From contig CAZBNB010000035.1 in the NCBI GenBank assembly GCA_964493245.1, forward strand, positions 1-12,326: a stretch of 12,326 nucleotides of DNA, given 5' to 3'. This document shows, in pieces, positions 12,004-12,326 of this stretch (within the stretch, counting starts at the first letter, position 1; each line of letters begins with the position of its first letter). Source of the DNA: CAZBNB01 sp964493245. GTDB lineage: Bacteria > Pseudomonadota > Gammaproteobacteria > Legionellales > Legionellaceae. Made by a program: the position numbers and the translations under genes. Below the pieces are notes generated by a model, which was not told the origin of the DNA, did no database searches, and saw only the letters and a list, made by a program, of their open reading frames with translations.

Positions 12004-12326
12004 TTAAGAACATATTTCTGATACAAGCATTTGCTCATCTTCCGCAGTTATGTTGGCAACTGATTGTGATGTATGAAGCATAATAACGCTAATTGGTAGA
12101 ATTAAAATCATATCCAGTGGGAAGGCCAAAATACCATACCCACCAAACGATCCTAAAGCGGAAATCAATGTGATAATGCCCATATAAGATATAAACCAAA
12201 ATAAAGACTGGCGTGCTTTAACACTGCGCTCACGATGATAAGCCAAATAGGTCACTAACCCAATCAGCAATGCCACATCCAGTTTCCAAATAACAGAAAA
12301 GCCGCACCAATATAACATTAAGTTGC
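12004..12326 (-). CDS. Amino-acid permease (APC superfamily), C-terminal part only
   Basis: The frame enters from beyond the window and ends at TAA (12006-12004); the reading frame is open through the edge, so the ATG at 12318 is probably internal. The visible ~107 residues hold three hydrophobic segments (KLDVALLIGLVTYLAYH; SLFWFISYMGIITLISALGSFGG; GILAFPLDMILILPISVIML) and a short cytoplasmic tail. The ISALGSFGG-x-x-x-x-FPLD pattern near the last helices resembles APC-family amino-acid/proton symporters of the aspartate-symporter type. The substrate cannot be told from this fragment. The palindrome GTTCTTAAGAAC covers its stop codon. Confidence 0.7.
   Translation of the reverse strand, partial: NLMLYWCGFSVIWKLDVALLIGLVTYLAYHRERSVKARQSLFWFISYMGIITLISALGSFGGYGILAFPLDMILILPISVIMLHTSQSVANITAEDEQMLVSEICS

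Overview
The window looks like the chromosome of a gamma-proteobacterium of the Legionellales type. The evidence is AT-rich DNA, a 5S rRNA/tRNA-Thr pair, ordinary housekeeping genes (udk, rlmH, a CybB-like cytochrome b561), and a cluster of eukaryote-like or host-interaction genes: a papain-fold cysteine protease with ankyrin repeats, a stand-alone SET-domain lysine methyltransferase with a zinc-binding post-SET tail, and a protein ending in a glycine-zipper membrane hairpin. The order is inferred from this gene mixture only; a Legionella/Coxiella/Berkiella-like host-associated lifestyle is likely but not proven.

Layout. Bases 1-217 hold the 3' end of an rRNA operon: the 5S tail, a hairpin, tRNA-Thr(UGU) and an intrinsic terminator. 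Bases 218-342 may hold a decayed 3' end of a gene. A glycine-zipper protein (401-1600, +) follows, with a promoter-like site that overlaps a palindrome, and it ends at a strong hairpin. On the minus strand comes a possible two-gene unit: a PLP aminotransferase with a helical C-terminal tail (5256-3673), then a membrane-anchored C58-like cysteine protease with ankyrin repeats (3608-1786). The protease is interrupted by a frame break in a run of five G (minus strand) between its catalytic Cys and its catalytic His/Asp.

Divergent from the aminotransferase is a soluble tripartite hybrid histidine kinase (5362-7461, +; PAS-HisKA-ATPase-REC-HPt), then a small secreted protein with two cysteines (7609-8082). 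A 163-bp long inverted repeat (8093-8255) fills the gap before uridine kinase (8333-9217), which carries an unusual C-terminal tail with a tandem Trp-rich repeat. Facing it on the minus strand are a CybB-like cytochrome b561 (10532-9978) and rlmH (9975-9505), 2 nt apart and probably co-transcribed. The SET methyltransferase (10740-11336, +) follows an 18-bp perfect palindrome. It converges on a five-helix EamA-type transporter (11828-11403, -), with a hairpin between them. The window ends inside the C-terminus of an APC-type amino-acid permease (12326-12004, -).

How the parts fit. The housekeeping genes are intact and conventional. The accessory genes (glycine-zipper protein, protease/ankyrin, SET protein, possibly the kinase tail) look like separate host-interaction or regulatory genes inserted between them. 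The strongest candidate for an undescribed system is the membrane-anchored Cys protease-ankyrin protein and its frame break next to the aminotransferase.
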